Below the pieces are notes generated by a model. That model saw only the letters and a list, made by a program, of their open reading frames with translations. It was not told the DNA's origin and searched no databases. A program made the translations under genes and the position numbers. Positions 34,199 through 42,634 of a DNA stretch of 64,000 nt are shown piece after piece. The DNA comes from Ruminococcus flavefaciens (lineage in GTDB: Bacteria; Bacillota; Clostridia; Oscillospirales; Ruminococcaceae): positions 62,001 to 126,000 of the forward strand of contig NZ_UETD01000013.1 of NCBI RefSeq assembly GCF_900116855.1, in the 5' to 3' direction. How positions within the stretch are numbered: position 1 is the stretch's first letter; each line of letters begins with the position of its first letter.

Positions 34199-35233
34199 AT
34201 GAAAAAGATTATCGCAGCTATTTCTGCAATCACACTGACGGCAGCCTGCTTTGCTTCATGCAGCAGCGACAGCAAGGACAGTAAGTCCGAATCCGCAACT
34301 GAGGCAACGACCGTGGCTGAGACTACGACCGAAGAATCTACAGAGGAAGATACAACAGAAGCGGAGGAAGAGGAAATGGACGACGAGGAGAACTACGACA
34401 CAGGCGACGCTTCACTTGACAATGTCCGCAATCAGGACGATATAGGCGATAACGAGCTTCTCGTTGTAAGCTTCGGTACAAGCTTCAATGACAGCAGACG
34501 CCTTACAATAGGAGCTATCGAGGATGCATTGGAAAAGGCATTCCCCGATTATTCAGTCCGCCGCGGATTTACTGCAAATATTATCATCGACCATGTCAAC
34601 AGACGCGATGGTATCCTTATTGACGACCTTGATGCAGCACTTCAGAGAGCAGTTGACAACGAGGTAAAGAATCTTGTCGTACAGCCCACCCACCTGATGA
34701 ACGGACTTGAGTACGATGAGCTTTCAGAGAAGGTCGCAGAGTATTCAGATGCATTTGACAAGGTAGTTATCGGTGAGCCTCTCCTCACAACAGATGAGGA
34801 CTTCTCAAGAGTAGAGAAGGCTATCACAGAATGGACTAAGGAGTACGATGACGGCGAGACCGCTATCTGCTTCATGGGACACGGTACAGAGGCTGAATCA
34901 AACGGTATTTATGCTAAGATGCAGGAGCTTCTCACAGCTGACGGCTACGCAAATTACTATGTAGGTACAGTTGAAGCAACACCTTCACTTGACGACGTAA
35001 TTGCAAAGGTCAAGGAAGGAAATTACAAGAGAGTTATCCTTGAGCCTCTTATGGTAGTTGCAGGCGATCACGCAAACAATGATATGGCGGGCGACGAGGA
35101 GGACTCATGGAAGTCCGCATTCTTAGCCGAGGGCTATGACGTAGAGTGTGTTCTGAGAGGACTCGGTGAGAACGAGGATATCCGCAGCATCTATGTTGAC
35201 CACGCACAGGCAGCTATCGACTCTATCAAGTGA
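34199..35233 (+). CDS. cbiK: Lipoprotein anaerobic cobalt chelatase-like protein CbiK
   Basis: 344 residues. A lipoprotein signal with Cys near residue 21 (ACFASC) is followed by an acidic Thr/Glu linker to about residue 85. The rest matches class II chelatase CbiK: LLVVSFGTSFNDSR, the metal/catalytic His in VVQPTHLMNG and in MGHGTEAESN, and VAGDHANNDMAGDEEDSW. CbiK normally inserts cobalt into sirohydrochlorin in the cytoplasm; here it sits outside the membrane, beside corrinoid uptake genes. It may chelate or remodel a tetrapyrrole at the surface. GGAGG precedes the ATG. Confidence 0.9.
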   Translation: MKKIIAAISAITLTAACFASCSSDSKDSKSESATEATTVAETTTEESTEEDTTEAEEEEMDDEENYDTGDASLDNVRNQDDIGDNELLVVSFGTSFNDSRRLTIGAIEDALEKAFPDYSVRRGFTANIIIDHVNRRDGILIDDLDAALQRAVDNEVKNLVVQPTHLMNGLEYDELSEKVAEYSDAFDKVVIGEPLLTTDEDFSRVEKAITEWTKEYDDGETAICFMGHGTEAESNGIYAKMQELLTADGYANYYVGTVEATPSLDDVIAKVKEGNYKRVILEPLMVVAGDHANNDMAGDEEDSWKSAFLAEGYDVECVLRGLGENEDIRSIYVDHAQAAIDSIK

Positions 35234-35243
35234 TAAATGATCC

Positions 35244-35272
35244 GCAGCCGACTCAGTGTCGGCTGCTTCTTT
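35244..35272 (+). terminator. Intra-operon hairpin after cbiK, possible attenuator
   Basis: GCAGCCGAC (35244-35252) pairs with GTCGGCTGC (35258-35266), followed by TTCTTT. The weak T tract suggests partial termination, which would make cbiK more abundant than the genes behind it. Confidence 0.6.
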
Positions 35273-35285
35273 AAAAGGTGATAAT

Positions 35286-36206
35286 ATGAAAAAGACTACT
35301 ATTTTTATTGCTGCGCTGCTGATCTCAGCAGTTTCGCTCTGTTCATGTTCAGAAAAGACAAGCTCATCATCGTCAGCTGTTCAGGAGACTACAGCCACAG
35401 AAACTGCCGCTGCCGAGACAACAGCCGAGGAGACCACTTCCGAAGCAACAACAGAACAGGTCACAGCTCCCCAGCAGGAGGTAGGCTATGAGGGCATGGA
35501 AGCTGTCTATGCTGACAGCGTAGCCGATGGAGAGTACGACATCAATGTTGATTCAAGCTCCACCATGTTCAAGATAACCGAATGCAAGCTCACAGTAGCT
35601 GACGGAAGCATGACCGCAAGGCTTACAATGAGCGGCAGCGGCTATGAGTACCTTTATATGGGAACAGGGGATAAGGCTCAAAAGGCAGATGAGTCTGAGT
35701 ATATCCCTGCCGAAGAAGAAGGCGATGTTGCAGCCTTTACAGTTCCCGTTGAGGCACTTGATAAGGAGACAGACTGTGCGGCATACAGCAAGAGAAAGGA
35801 ACAGTGGTACGACAGAAAGCTTGTTTTCCGCGCTGATTCACTTCCTAAAGGCGCACTGCTCGGTGCTGAGGACATAACTCCCGATACTCTCGGTCTTTCA
35901 GACGGCGAATATACTATCGAAGTATCTCTTGAGGGCGGCTCGGGAAAGGCTTCCGTTCAGTCTCCTGCAAAGCTCACCGTTGAGAACGGACAGGCTTACG
36001 CCGAACTGATTTGGAGCAGCAATAAGTACGATTACATGGTAGTTGACGGTGAGAAGATACTTCCCACAAGCACAGATGAGTTCTCTGTGTTTGACATACC
36101 TGTTTCTTCATTGGGTAAGATGGCTGTGTCTGCTGACACAACAGCCATGAGTACACCTCACGAGATAAGCTATACCCTTACCTTTGAGCCCGATACCATA
36201 AAGTGA
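35286..36206 (+). CDS. Lipoprotein with two tandem beta-sandwich repeats, corrinoid-uptake associated
   Basis: 306 residues. Lipoprotein signal with Cys near residue 20 (SLCSC), then a Ser/Thr/Glu linker. Two related modules follow (about 75-190 and 200-306). Each begins DGEY and contains LTV.DG, a Y-x-Y/M-x-x-G segment and a F..PV..L segment. I know of similar paired modules near iron or haem transporters but cannot assign a family firmly. By context it probably binds a corrinoid or metal-tetrapyrrole and hands it to the next gene product. AAAGGTG supports ATG 35286. Confidence 0.7.
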   Translation: MKKTTIFIAALLISAVSLCSCSEKTSSSSSAVQETTATETAAAETTAEETTSEATTEQVTAPQQEVGYEGMEAVYADSVADGEYDINVDSSSTMFKITECKLTVADGSMTARLTMSGSGYEYLYMGTGDKAQKADESEYIPAEEEGDVAAFTVPVEALDKETDCAAYSKRKEQWYDRKLVFRADSLPKGALLGAEDITPDTLGLSDGEYTIEVSLEGGSGKASVQSPAKLTVENGQAYAELIWSSNKYDYMVVDGEKILPTSTDEFSVFDIPVSSLGKMAVSADTTAMSTPHEISYTLTFEPDTIK

Positions 36207-36207
36207 T

Positions 36208-37323
36208 ATGCTGAAACGTATATTGCTTTCGGCAGCAGCCTGCATTTTACTTGCAGGCTGTTCTGCAAAAGGGACAGCGGTGTCAAAGACGGAGACTCCC
36301 GAAAACAGCCTGAAGCTTGAATATGCAAAGCAGTTCACAGCCGAGTATGTGGATAACGGCTGTACACTTGTCACTATCGGGGAGGACAGGTACATGGTAG
36401 TTCCTGAGGGGAAAACAGCTCCATCCGGCTATTCCGACGCAGCTGTCATACAGCAGCCACTTGAATGCGTGTACAATGCCGCTTCCTCTGCTATGGACCT
36501 CATAGACGGTGCAGGTGCGCTGGACAGGGTCTCCATGACCTCCACTAAATATGAGGACTGGTGTCTGAGTTCCGTCAGAGAAGCTATGGACAGCGGAGAT
36601 ATAAGCTATATCGGCAAATACAGTGCTCCCGACTATGAGGCTTTGCTTGAAATGGACTGCGGACTCGCCATAGAGTCCACAATGATCTATCACAGTCCAG
36701 AGGTCAGGGAGCAGATAGAGGCACTTGGCATTCCCGTGCTTGTTGAGCGATCAAGCTATGAGAAAGACCCTCTCGGCAGAATGGAATGGATAAAGCTATA
36801 CGGTATACTTTTCGGCTGCGAGGAGCAGGCTGAGCAGCTTTTCAACGAAAAGACACAGCTTCTCGGAGATATACTTACAGATGAAAAGAGCGGAAAAACT
36901 GCTGCTTTCTTTTACATTAACTCGTCGGGAGGAGTTGTGGTCCGCAAGCCTGCCGACTATGTTCCCGAAATGATGCGAATGGCAGGGGGAGAGTATATTT
37001 TCTCCAACAGCGATCTTGGCACGGATGACAACGCACTTTCTACCATGACCATTCAGCCTGAGACCTTTTATGAGAAGGCGTGGGACGCAGATGTGCTCAT
37101 ATACAATTCCGATATTGCAGGAAGTGTGGAGAGCATCAGCGAGCTTATGGAGAAATATCCGCTGCTGAGTGATTTTACCGCTGTGAAAAACGGTGATGTA
37201 TGGTGTACTGAGAAAAATATGTTTCAGCAGACCACGGGAGCTGCCGATATGATAGCTGAGCTTCATCTTATTTTTACTGGTGAAGCCGATAATAAAATGA
37301 ATTTCATGTACAGACTGGAGTGA
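36208..37323 (+). CDS. ABC transporter substrate-binding lipoprotein (BtuF/FecB-like)
   Basis: 371 residues with a clear lipobox LLAGC (Cys near 18). The body has the class III binding-protein layout: YNAASSAMDLIDGAGALDRVSMTS early, a single long linking helix, and an AWDADVLIYNS segment late. It should capture a corrinoid and deliver it to the FecCD-type permease that follows. One base separates it from the preceding stop, and the end overlaps the region of the next ribosome binding site. Confidence 0.85.
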   Translation: MLKRILLSAAACILLAGCSAKGTAVSKTETPENSLKLEYAKQFTAEYVDNGCTLVTIGEDRYMVVPEGKTAPSGYSDAAVIQQPLECVYNAASSAMDLIDGAGALDRVSMTSTKYEDWCLSSVREAMDSGDISYIGKYSAPDYEALLEMDCGLAIESTMIYHSPEVREQIEALGIPVLVERSSYEKDPLGRMEWIKLYGILFGCEEQAEQLFNEKTQLLGDILTDEKSGKTAAFFYINSSGGVVVRKPADYVPEMMRMAGGEYIFSNSDLGTDDNALSTMTIQPETFYEKAWDADVLIYNSDIAGSVESISELMEKYPLLSDFTAVKNGDVWCTEKNMFQQTTGAADMIAELHLIFTGEADNKMNFMYRLE

Positions 37324-37328
37324 TAACA

Positions 37329-38351
37329 GTGAAGACTCAGAGAGTACGGCTTATAGCAGGATATATTGTTTTGCTGCTGCTGCTCGTTATCCTTGCGGCA
37401 GTAAATATATGTGCAGGCAGCGCGGATATATCCGTATCACGGCTCAGAAGCGCACTTGCCGAACCTGAGTCTGACAAGGTCGCCTATAATATCATAACAC
37501 AGCTCAGGCTCCCGAGAACTGCTGCGGCAGCTATTCTTGGCGGAGCGCTGGCTGTATCGGGCTTTCTGCTCCAGAATTTCTTTGCAAATCCCATTGCAGG
37601 TCCTTATATACTTGGAATATCCTCGGGAGCAAAGCTTACGGTAGCCTTGCTGATGGTGCTGTCCCTGTCACAGGGATTTGCAGTCAGCTCCCTTGGAATG
37701 ATAGGAGCCGCCTTTGTGGGCGCCATGATGTCTATGGGCATCGTTCTTATGATATCGGGCAGGGTAAAGCGGATGTCCGTGCTTATCGTCTGCGGAGTAA
37801 TGATAGGCTACATCTGCTCTTCCGTTACAGAGCTCGTGGTGAACTTTTCCGACGACTCAAACATCGTGAACCTGCACAACTGGTCCATGGGAAGCTTTTC
37901 CGGCATAGGCAAAGGTGAAGCGCTGACTGCGGCAGCGGTAGTATTTCCTGCCTGCATAGCTGCGTTTCTGCTTTCAAAGCCCATGAATGCCTATCAGCTC
38001 GGCGAGAGCTATGCTGTAAATTCGGGTGTGAGGATAAAGGCATTCCGCGCTTTGCTGATACTGCTTTCGAGTATTCTTTCTGCCTGTGTTACTGCATTTG
38101 CAGGACCTGTTTCCTTCGTGGGAGTTGCAGTCCCGCACATTATAAAGAGCGTTTTCGGTACTGCAAAGCCCGTTCGGATACTGCCTGCCTGTTTTCTTGG
38201 AGGAGCTGTTTTCTGTCTGCTCTGCGACCTTATAACGCGAACGCTGTTTGCTCCCACAGAGCTGAGTATCAGCACGGTAACGGCTGTTTTCGGCGCTCCT
38301 GTTGTAGTATATATGCTTCTTCACAGAGAGAGGGGGAGAGCAAATGTCTGA
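37329..38351 (+). CDS. FecCD/BtuC-type ABC transporter permease
   Basis: 340 residues with about ten membrane helices. Family motifs include LRLPRTAAAAILGGALAVSG, FANPIAGPYILGISSGA and FAGPVSFVGVAVPHI near the C-terminus. Most likely imports cobalamin or its precursors, given the riboswitch. GTG at 37329 with GGAG ten bases upstream is preferred to the earlier in-frame GTG at 37320, which overlaps the previous stop. It overlaps the ATPase gene by eight bases. Confidence 0.9.
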   Translation: MKTQRVRLIAGYIVLLLLLVILAAVNICAGSADISVSRLRSALAEPESDKVAYNIITQLRLPRTAAAAILGGALAVSGFLLQNFFANPIAGPYILGISSGAKLTVALLMVLSLSQGFAVSSLGMIGAAFVGAMMSMGIVLMISGRVKRMSVLIVCGVMIGYICSSVTELVVNFSDDSNIVNLHNWSMGSFSGIGKGEALTAAAVVFPACIAAFLLSKPMNAYQLGESYAVNSGVRIKAFRALLILLSSILSACVTAFAGPVSFVGVAVPHIIKSVFGTAKPVRILPACFLGGAVFCLLCDLITRTLFAPTELSISTVTAVFGAPVVVYMLLHRERGRANV

Positions 38352-39453
38352 AACGATACTCCGAGCTGAGGAGCTTTCCGCAGGCTACGGCAGAAATGTC
38401 GTAGTAAACGGGCTGACCCTCGAAGCTCAGCGCGGGAGGATACTTACTCTCATCGGTCCCAACGGTGCAGGAAAGTCCACTGTACTCAAAACCATCTGCC
38501 GTCAGCTCGAGCCCATTGGGGGAAAAGTTTTTATTGATGGCAGAGATATCAGCAGCCTCAGCGGTAATGAACTGGCAAGAGCGGTATCAGTACTCCTCAC
38601 AGGCAGGATAAAGACCGAATATATGAGCTGTATAGACGTTGTGGAAATGGGACGCTACCCCTACACAGGCAGACTGGGACTTCTGTCCGCGGAGGATCAT
38701 GAACTGGTAAAGCAGGCTATGGAGCTTGTTGGGGTCACTGAGCTTGCAGAGCGTGATTTTGACAGGATAAGCGACGGACAGCGTCAGCGTGTTCTTCTGG
38801 CAGGAGCCATCTGCCGCAGACCTGATGTGCTCATACTTGACGAGCCGACGACCTTCCTTGATGTAAGAGCAAAGCTTGAGCTGATGGATCTGCTGAAAAG
38901 GCTGGCTTCCCGGAAGAATATAGCAGTCATTCTTTCGCTCCATGAGCTGGAACTGGCACAGCGAGTATCCGATACGATTCTTTGCATAAAGGACTCAGCT
39001 GCTGACAGGATCGGAACCCCTGAGGAGATATTTTCCAACGGTTATATTGGGGAGCTTTACGGAGTTTCCGAGGGGAGCATCTGTGAGGCTTATGGCTCTC
39101 CCGAGCTTTCAAGACTCACAGATGCTCCCGGGATATTCATAATAGGCGGAGGAGGCAGCGGTATCTCGCTTTACCGCAGACTCAGACGCAAAGGCATATC
39201 TTTTGCGGCAGGCATCATACATGAAAACGATATTGAGTATCCTGCAGCGAAGGCGCTTGCTGCCGAGCTTGTCACCGAAGCGCCATTTGAAGCCGTTTCG
39301 GCGGAAAAACTTGCTAAGGCTTCCGAAATAATGAGAAAATGCGGCAGAGCAGTATGCACCGTAAAGAAATTCGGTACAATGAACGCCGGCTGCCGACAGC
39401 TTGCCGAAGAAGCTGAAGCTCTCGGAATACTTGAAAAAGAGGAGAATATATGA
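38344..39453 (+). CDS. BtuD/FecE-type ABC ATPase with an extra C-terminal Rossmann-like domain
   Basis: 369 residues. The ATPase (about 1-235) has Walker A GPNGAGKST, Q/signature ISDGQRQRVLLAGA, Walker B VLILDEPTTFLD and switch His in SLHELEL. A further 115 residues (about 250-365) begin GIFIIGGGGSGISLYRRL, a nucleotide-binding-like strand-loop-helix. This tail is absent from ordinary BtuD and its role is unknown; it might sense or regulate transport. Last gene of the B12-controlled transport unit. Confidence 0.88.
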   Translation: MSETILRAEELSAGYGRNVVVNGLTLEAQRGRILTLIGPNGAGKSTVLKTICRQLEPIGGKVFIDGRDISSLSGNELARAVSVLLTGRIKTEYMSCIDVVEMGRYPYTGRLGLLSAEDHELVKQAMELVGVTELAERDFDRISDGQRQRVLLAGAICRRPDVLILDEPTTFLDVRAKLELMDLLKRLASRKNIAVILSLHELELAQRVSDTILCIKDSAADRIGTPEEIFSNGYIGELYGVSEGSICEAYGSPELSRLTDAPGIFIIGGGGSGISLYRRLRRKGISFAAGIIHENDIEYPAAKALAAELVTEAPFEAVSAEKLAKASEIMRKCGRAVCTVKKFGTMNAGCRQLAEEAEALGILEKEENI

Positions 39454-40397
39454 AGGAACGCTCTGTACTTACCAGAAAAGCAGCTGTAATACCGCTGACG
39501 ATGCTGTGCTGTCTGCTGTGGGGAAGTGCCTTTCCGTGTATAAAGCTTGGATACGGCTATTCTGGCATAGGCTCCGATGATACAGCTTCACAGATACTTT
39601 ACGCAGGGCTTCGCTTCGCGCTTGCAGGTGTTCTTGCATTGATCATGGGAAGCCTCACTGCCCGAAAGCCTTTGATACCGAGGAGAAAAGCTGTTCCAAA
39701 GATCGTGATGCTGTCACTGTTCCAGACCATATTGCAGTATACGTTCTTTTACATAGGTCTCGCACGCAGCACAGGCATGAAAAGCTCGGTCATCACAGCT
39801 TCAAACGTGTTCCTGTCAATACTTGTAGCTTCGCTGATATTCAGAACGGAGAAGCTGACATTCAGAAAGATACTTGGCTGTGCAGTCGGTTTTTCTGGAG
39901 TTGTCCTCATTAATCTGAGCGGTATAGGCGGCGGATTCAGGCTGACGGGAGAAGGCTTTGTATTCCTTTCTGCTCTGTCATATGCTTTTTCGGCAGCACT
40001 TATAAAGCGTTTTTCTGCTGAGGAAGACCCTGTTATGCTCAGCGGCTGGCAGTTCATCATCGGCGGAACATTCATGACCGTACTCGGGCTTGTTCTCGGC
40101 GGACGTATCGGGACTGTCGATCTCCGTGGAGCTGCAATGCTTGTATATCTTGCCATCGTTTCCGCAGCTGCTTTTTCTATATGGGGTACGCTTTTGAAGC
40201 ATAATCCTGTGTCAATGATATCGGTGTTCGGATTTATGAATCCCGTTTTTGGTGTTATACTGTCGTTCCTGCTGCTTTCTGAGAGGAGTGAGGCAGGTCC
40301 GCTGCGTGTTGTTGCAGCTCTCGGACTGGTAGCTCTGGGTATTGTTATAGTCAATTATACGCCAAAGATAATGAGGAGAGAAAAAACTGCTCTTTAA
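39450..40397 (+). CDS. EamA/DMT family transporter
   Basis: 315 residues with ten predicted helices in two EamA repeats (about 12-150 and 165-305), first repeat with LLWGSAFPCIKLG, second with LSALSYAFSAALIKRF. Substrate unknown; such proteins export amino acids, metabolites or cofactors. The ATG overlaps the ATPase stop by four bases, so it is in the B12-riboswitch operon and could handle a related compound. Confidence 0.88.
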   Translation: MKERSVLTRKAAVIPLTMLCCLLWGSAFPCIKLGYGYSGIGSDDTASQILYAGLRFALAGVLALIMGSLTARKPLIPRRKAVPKIVMLSLFQTILQYTFFYIGLARSTGMKSSVITASNVFLSILVASLIFRTEKLTFRKILGCAVGFSGVVLINLSGIGGGFRLTGEGFVFLSALSYAFSAALIKRFSAEEDPVMLSGWQFIIGGTFMTVLGLVLGGRIGTVDLRGAAMLVYLAIVSAAAFSIWGTLLKHNPVSMISVFGFMNPVFGVILSFLLLSERSEAGPLRVVAALGLVALGIVIVNYTPKIMRREKTAL

Positions 40398-40436
40398 GAC
40401 TAATTTAAGATTGGTTTAAGGATTAGGGATTATGAT
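40393..40436 (+). promoter_or_regulatory. Probable response-regulator site: three TTTAAG repeats at 11-bp spacing
   Basis: TTTAAG occurs at 40393-40398, 40404-40409 and 40415-40420, each one helical turn apart. A -10-like TATGAT (40431-40436) follows ten bases later with no good -35, as in promoters activated by OmpR/PhoB-type regulators. The target would be the small lipoprotein gene at 40468. Confidence 0.65.
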
Positions 40437-40467
40437 GTTACCGATATGATAATTTGGGGGTAAATAT

Positions 40468-40674
40468 ATGAGGAAATTTTTGCTTGTTTTAACACTGTGC
40501 GGTGCAGTATCCATGCTATGCTCATGCGGGACCGACATAGCAATGCCCGAAGATGAGAATGGTTCCGTAATTTATGTTTCTCCCGCAGATCAGGCGGAGA
40601 CGGAAGCGGCTTCTGAGGCAGAGACCACAACACCTCAGAAGGCAGATATGAAGTTTTATGTAAGCATCAATTAA
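40468..40674 (+). CDS. Small lipoprotein of unknown function
   Basis: 68 residues: lipoprotein signal (MRKFLLVLTLCGAVSMLCSC, Cys at 18 or 20), then an acidic, Thr/Glu/Ala-rich tail ending KFYVSIN. No domain is recognised. GGGGGT precedes the ATG, and a terminator follows at once, so it is a free-standing gene. Its probable control by a phased TTTAAG site and its position before a two-component system suggest a stress- or envelope-related role. Confidence 0.7.
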   Translation: MRKFLLVLTLCGAVSMLCSCGTDIAMPEDENGSVIYVSPADQAETEAASEAETTTPQKADMKFYVSIN

Positions 40675-40676
40675 GA

Positions 40677-40703
40677 AAAGCAGCTCGGATGAGCTGCTTT
40701 TTT
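40677..40703 (+). terminator. Terminator after the small lipoprotein gene
   Basis: AAAGCAGCTC (40677-40686) pairs with GAGCTGCTTT (40691-40700) with loop GGAT, followed by T. Confidence 0.9.
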
Positions 40704-40785
40704 GCTGTGTTTATATTATGATCGGCGTACTTTTCACGGCTGTTTCCCGATTTAACCTGCATAACAGCACTTTTCTCAGTAAATC

Positions 40786-40814
40786 TTGCTATTTAAAAAA
40801 AAATATGTTATTAT
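40786..40814 (+). promoter_or_regulatory. Promoter of the two-component system genes
   Basis: TTGCTA (40786-40791), 17-bp spacer with a run of nine A, TATTAT (40809-40814). Confidence 0.7.
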
Positions 40815-40846
40815 ATAGAGTATGAAAAAGAAAGGTGCTGAACACT

Positions 40847-41515
40847 ATGAACAGGATACTTCTTGTAGAAGATGATAAAGAAATAATAGCCAATCTCACC
40901 GAATTTCTTACGGGTGAGGGCTTCAGCGTAAAAAATGCAAACGGTCAGACCAAGGCGCTTGAAATGGTGGAAAGCGGAGAATTTGACCTTGTGCTGCTTG
41001 ATGTGTCTCTTGCCGAGGGCAACGGTTTTGCGGTGTGCTCTGCCATTAAGGCGAACACCTGCCTTCCTGTGATATTTCTCACAGCATCGGGAGACGAATT
41101 CAGCACGGTTACAGGCTTTGATCTCGGAGCTGATGACTACATTGCCAAGCCTTTCCGTCCCCGTGAGCTTGTTTCCCGTATAAAGAACGTTCTCAGACTG
41201 ACAGGCAGCACAGGCTCGGTGACTCAGCTTGGTGATGTCCTTGTTGATACGGTAAAGGGAACTGCCAGCAAAAACGGTAAGGACCTTTTTCTGTCGGCAC
41301 TTGAATACAGACTTCTCCTTGTCTTTATCAATAACAGGGGAGCAGTTATGACGAGGACAAAGCTTCTTGAGTCGATCTGGGATATTGCAGGTGAGTTTGT
41401 CAACGACAATACCCTTACTGTATATATTAAACGTCTGCGTGAAAAGATAGAGGCCGATCCGTCTGATCCGACTATAATAAAGACTGTAAGAGGTCTGGGG
41501 TACAGGGTGGATTGA
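40847..41515 (+). CDS. OmpR/PhoB-family response regulator
   Basis: 222 residues. The receiver domain has the acidic pair EDD near residue 9, phospho-acceptor Asp in LVLLDVSLAEG and Lys in YIAKPFRPREL. The C-terminal winged helix carries ALEYRLLLVFINNRGAVMTRTKLLESIWD. ATG 40847 with AAAGGTG upstream is preferred to a GTG at 40835. It pairs with the kinase one base downstream and probably controls the ABC exporter behind it. Confidence 0.93.
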   Translation: MNRILLVEDDKEIIANLTEFLTGEGFSVKNANGQTKALEMVESGEFDLVLLDVSLAEGNGFAVCSAIKANTCLPVIFLTASGDEFSTVTGFDLGADDYIAKPFRPRELVSRIKNVLRLTGSTGSVTQLGDVLVDTVKGTASKNGKDLFLSALEYRLLLVFINNRGAVMTRTKLLESIWDIAGEFVNDNTLTVYIKRLREKIEADPSDPTIIKTVRGLGYRVD

Positions 41516-41516
41516 C

Positions 41517-42521
41517 ATGAAGCTAATGAGAAATTCCGAGATAGCTGTCTCGACATTTATAATGTCAGTGATAGCGGTCATAGCGGCAGGCTGTGTATTT
41601 TTCTATGACCGAAAGCTGGTCATTCCCTTGCTGCTTCTGTGTGCTGCTTTCATTGCAGTATTCCTGATTTCATCATTTTGGAGATATAAAAGGATAACTA
41701 AGCTGTCAAATGATATCGACAGGATACTTCACGGGGAAGAAAACATCAATATCGAGAACTACACAGAGGGGGACATAGGAGTGCTCCGCAGCGAGGTCTA
41801 CAAAATGACGATACGGCTGAGGGAGCAGAAGTCGGGACTATTGCAGGATAAGGTATATCTTGCCGATCTTCTTGCGGATATATCCCATCAGATAAGGACT
41901 CCGCTCACCTCAATAAACATACTTGTATCCATGATCTCCGACCCTGATATGTCTGAGGAGAAGCGCGAACAGACAGTCCATAAGCTATACGGGCTGCTGT
42001 CCCGTATAGACTGGCTTATAACTGCGCTGCTGAAAATGTCAAAGCTTGATGCAGGAACTATAAGGTTCCACAAGGAGAAAGTGACCATGAAGGAGCTGCT
42101 CGACAAGGCTTGTATGCCTGTGAGAGTTCCTATCGAGCTTCGCGGACAGGAGCTGGACATAATGGCAGAAGGAGAGCTTGAATGTGATGTGGCATGGACT
42201 TGTGAGGCTATCGGCAACATAGTCAAGAACTGTATGGAGCACACTCCCGACGGCGGTAAGATCACAGTCAGAGGTACGAAAAATCCGCTATATTCCGAGA
42301 TCGTTATCACTGACAGCGGAAGCGGTATATCCTCTGAAGACCTTCCGCATATCTTTGAAAGGTTTTATAAGGGCAGGTCATCGGAGGATAAAGGCGGCTT
42401 CGGTATCGGCCTTGCTCTTGCACGCATGATAGTGACAGAGCAGAACGGTACTATTAAAGCAGATAATTCTTCTGATGGCGGAGCTGTTTTCAGTATCAGG
42501 CTTTATGAGGCAACAGTTTAA
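41517..42521 (+). CDS. Sensor histidine kinase with two membrane helices and no sizeable external domain
   Basis: 334 residues: two helices at about 8-28 and 33-53 with only a few residues outside, HAMP-like coil, H-box ADISHQIRTPLTSI, N-box AIGNIVKNCMEHT, G boxes DSGSGI and GGFGIGLALA. Kinases of this form (BceS/intramembrane-sensing type) usually perceive antibiotics through a partner ABC transporter, and such a transporter follows. Ends at a terminator. Confidence 0.92.
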   Translation: MKLMRNSEIAVSTFIMSVIAVIAAGCVFFYDRKLVIPLLLLCAAFIAVFLISSFWRYKRITKLSNDIDRILHGEENINIENYTEGDIGVLRSEVYKMTIRLREQKSGLLQDKVYLADLLADISHQIRTPLTSINILVSMISDPDMSEEKREQTVHKLYGLLSRIDWLITALLKMSKLDAGTIRFHKEKVTMKELLDKACMPVRVPIELRGQELDIMAEGELECDVAWTCEAIGNIVKNCMEHTPDGGKITVRGTKNPLYSEIVITDSGSGISSEDLPHIFERFYKGRSSEDKGGFGIGLALARMIVTEQNGTIKADNSSDGGAVFSIRLYEATV

Positions 42522-42544
42522 GGCAGGGATTTCCTGCCTTTTTC
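42520..42544 (+). terminator. Terminator after the histidine kinase
   Basis: AAGGCAGG (42520-42527) pairs with CCTGCCTT (42533-42540), then TTTCTTTT. Confidence 0.82.
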
Positions 42545-42548
42545 TTTT

Positions 42549-42607
42549 GTGACAGATTTGTTATATTAAAGTCACCGTTGTGTCATATTGACATGGTAAG
42601 ATATAGA
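42549..42607 (+). promoter_or_regulatory. Operator-like dyads before the ABC exporter genes
   Basis: GTGAC (42549-42553) and GTCAC (42571-42575) form a spaced dyad, and TGTCATATTGACA (42581-42593) is a near-perfect palindrome. A weak promoter TTGTGT-18-TATAGA (42578-42607) overlaps the palindrome. The adjacent response regulator is the obvious candidate to bind. Confidence 0.5.
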
Positions 42608-42634
42608 CATAAACTCAGAAAGGAAGATACGCTA

